DNA of 6,758 nt from positions 1 to 6,758 of the forward strand of contig JAQUZK010000073.1 in the NCBI GenBank assembly GCA_028691335.1, written 5' to 3'. Within the stretch, counting starts at the first letter, position 1, and every line of letters starts with the position of its first letter. The translations under genes were made by a program, and so were the position numbers. Source of the stretch: Candidatus Izemoplasmatales bacterium. GTDB taxonomy: Bacteria; Bacillota_I; Bacilli_A; Izemoplasmatales; Hujiaoplasmataceae. The notes under the pieces are model-generated. The model did no database searches. It was not told the origin of the DNA and saw only the letters and a program-made list of their open reading frames with translations. Below are positions 5,658-6,758 of this stretch, in pieces.

Positions 5658-6758
5658 ATGAAAATACTAATTGCCATAGATTCATTTAAAGGTTCAATAT
5701 CATCTTTAGAATCTACAAGAATTATCCATAATAAAATAATTGAAGTATTACCTGAAACATCAATAATAGACCAGCCAATAGCTGATGGCGGAGAAGGAAC
5801 GGTTGACTGTCTACTCTCTAGTTTTGAAGGTAAAAAAATATATGTTAAAGTGCATGACCCCCTAATGAGAGAAACTGAAGCTTTTTATGGTCTTTTAGAA
5901 GATAAAACTGCAATAATTGAAATGGCGCAAGCAAGCGGTTTAACACTTTTAAGTGACAGTGAAAAAAATCCTCTTTATACAACCACCTATGGAACTGGAG
6001 AATTAATTAAAGACGCTCTTGACAAAGGAGCTAGAAACTTTATTATCGGTCTAGGTGGTAGTGCCACTAATGATTGTGGTATCGGGATGCTTAATGCTTT
6101 AGGAGTTAAGTTTTTAGATAAGTTTAAAATACCTTTAAAACCTATAGGTAAATCTCTTAACCTAATCGCTGATATTGATATCAAAAATTTTGACAAAAGA
6201 CTAGCAGAGACTTCCTTTTTAATCGCTTCAGATGTAGATAATCCTTTATATGGTTTTAATGGCGCGACATATATTTATGGCAAACAAAAAGGCGCATCTA
6301 ATAAAGATATTGAAACTCTTGATGAAGGATTAAAGTCATTTCATAACCTGGTAAACTCTACACTATTTAAAACCGATCCTTCGTCTCCTGGTTCTGGAGC
6401 GGCTGGAGGGCTTGGTTATGCTTTCAAAAACTTTTTAAACGCTTCATTAAAGCCAGGGATAGATATTATCTTTGAAAAAATACAGCTTGAGAAAATCGCT
6501 AAAAATGTTGATTTAATCATTACTGGAGAAGGAAGAATTGATGAACAATCTAGAATGGGTAAACTTCTATCCGGAATTGGAAAACTGGGTAAAAAATATG
6601 ATATACCCATTATAGCTCTAGCAGGAAGTTTAGCAACAAATTCAAAAATTATGCACGAAATCGGAATAACATCAATGTTTTCTATAATTGATAAACCAAT
6701 AAATTTGCAAGAAGCTCTAGATGAAGAAAACACAAAAAAAGCAATTACTTCAACAGTT
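5658..6758 (+). CDS. glxK: Glycerate 2-kinase (GlxK/GarK family), 3' end outside window
   Basis: Cytosolic kinase turning D-glycerate and ATP into 2-phosphoglycerate, feeding lower glycolysis. 367 residues are visible without a stop; family members are about 375-385, so only the last few residues are missing. Motifs in order: DSFKGS (8-13), ADGGEGT (42-48), EMAQASGL (88-95), GLGGSATND (131-139), DVDNPLYG (192-199) then YGKQKGA (207-213), SGAAGGLGYA (246-255) and TGEGRIDEQS (289-298) with the following GK. The ATG at 5658 is preceded by AAGGAGAT. The N-terminus MKILIAIDSFKGS is exactly where the family begins. It has its own extended -10 promoter and follows a strong terminator, so it is not part of the lipoprotein unit. 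Without the next gene its pathway (glycerate, glyoxylate, sugar-acid or serine breakdown) cannot be told. No lesions seen. Confidence 0.95.
   Translation, partial: MKILIAIDSFKGSISSLESTRIIHNKIIEVLPETSIIDQPIADGGEGTVDCLLSSFEGKKIYVKVHDPLMRETEAFYGLLEDKTAIIEMAQASGLTLLSDSEKNPLYTTTYGTGELIKDALDKGARNFIIGLGGSATNDCGIGMLNALGVKFLDKFKIPLKPIGKSLNLIADIDIKNFDKRLAETSFLIASDVDNPLYGFNGATYIYGKQKGASNKDIETLDEGLKSFHNLVNSTLFKTDPSSPGSGAAGGLGYAFKNFLNASLKPGIDIIFEKIQLEKIAKNVDLIITGEGRIDEQSRMGKLLSGIGKLGKKYDIPIIALAGSLATNSKIMHEIGITSMFSIIDKPINLQEALDEENTKKAITSTV

Noticed and set aside
5987..6733. Minus-strand open frames opposite the glycerate kinase
   Set aside because: They are shadows of the continuous, motif-rich kinase frame on the plus strand.
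1..6758. Reassigned genetic code (TGA as Trp as in many Mollicutes, or TAA as sense)
   Set aside because: Conserved frames contain TGG for Trp and no internal TGA, and TAA ends the thiolase, reductase, KAS III-like and TetR frames exactly where families end.

Overview
The window is AT-rich (roughly one third G+C by eye) and uses the standard bacterial code: tryptophans are TGG, no TGA interrupts a conserved frame, and every complete gene ends in TAA. Strong Shine-Dalgarno sites, AT-rich extended -10 promoters, cre-like sites and a lipoprotein with bacterial Ig-like (DUF5011-like) repeats suggest a low-GC Firmicute or a free-living, Acholeplasma/Izemoplasma-like Tenericute. This assignment is an inference from style, not from a marker gene.

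Left part (1-3370, minus strand): a tightly spaced operon read right to left. It encodes an acetyl-CoA acetyltransferase-type thiolase, a FabG/PhaB-type short-chain reductase, a divergent ketoacyl synthase III-like enzyme, and the start of a LivH-type ABC permease that runs off the left edge. Gaps are 30, 28 and 42 bases. The permease frame carries an in-frame TAA with clear family sequence on both sides, so it is broken or mis-sequenced.

Control region (3371-3674): this divergent intergenic stretch is rich in signals. It has a near-consensus promoter and strong ribosome site for the operon, and two cre-like catabolite-repression sites, one overlapping the -35 box. Two copies of an 18-bp inverted repeat (TATGAAT-N4-ATTCAYA) sit on the operon side and the regulator side. 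An imperfect long inverted repeat lies around the upstream cre-like site. On the right is a TetR-family regulator transcribed away from the operon, the obvious candidate to bind the repeats.

Right part (3675-6758, plus strand): tetR ends in an overlapping terminator. Next is a secreted lipoprotein gene with its own promoter and terminator, but with two lesions: a -1 frame disruption right after the start codon and an in-frame TAA. The last gene is a glycerate 2-kinase, nearly complete, with its own extended -10 promoter and cut by the window end.

Working model: thiolase and reductase interconvert acetyl-CoA, acetoacetyl-CoA and 3-hydroxybutyryl-CoA (or longer homologues), and the KAS III-like protein acts on a related acyl thioester. 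The Liv-type transporter may import the inducing acid. The set appears to be repressed by the TetR protein and by sugar-responsive catabolite control. The most notable points are the paired operators plus cre-like sites, the Cys-His-His variant of the KAS III-like active site, and three reading-frame lesions in two genes in under 7 kb.
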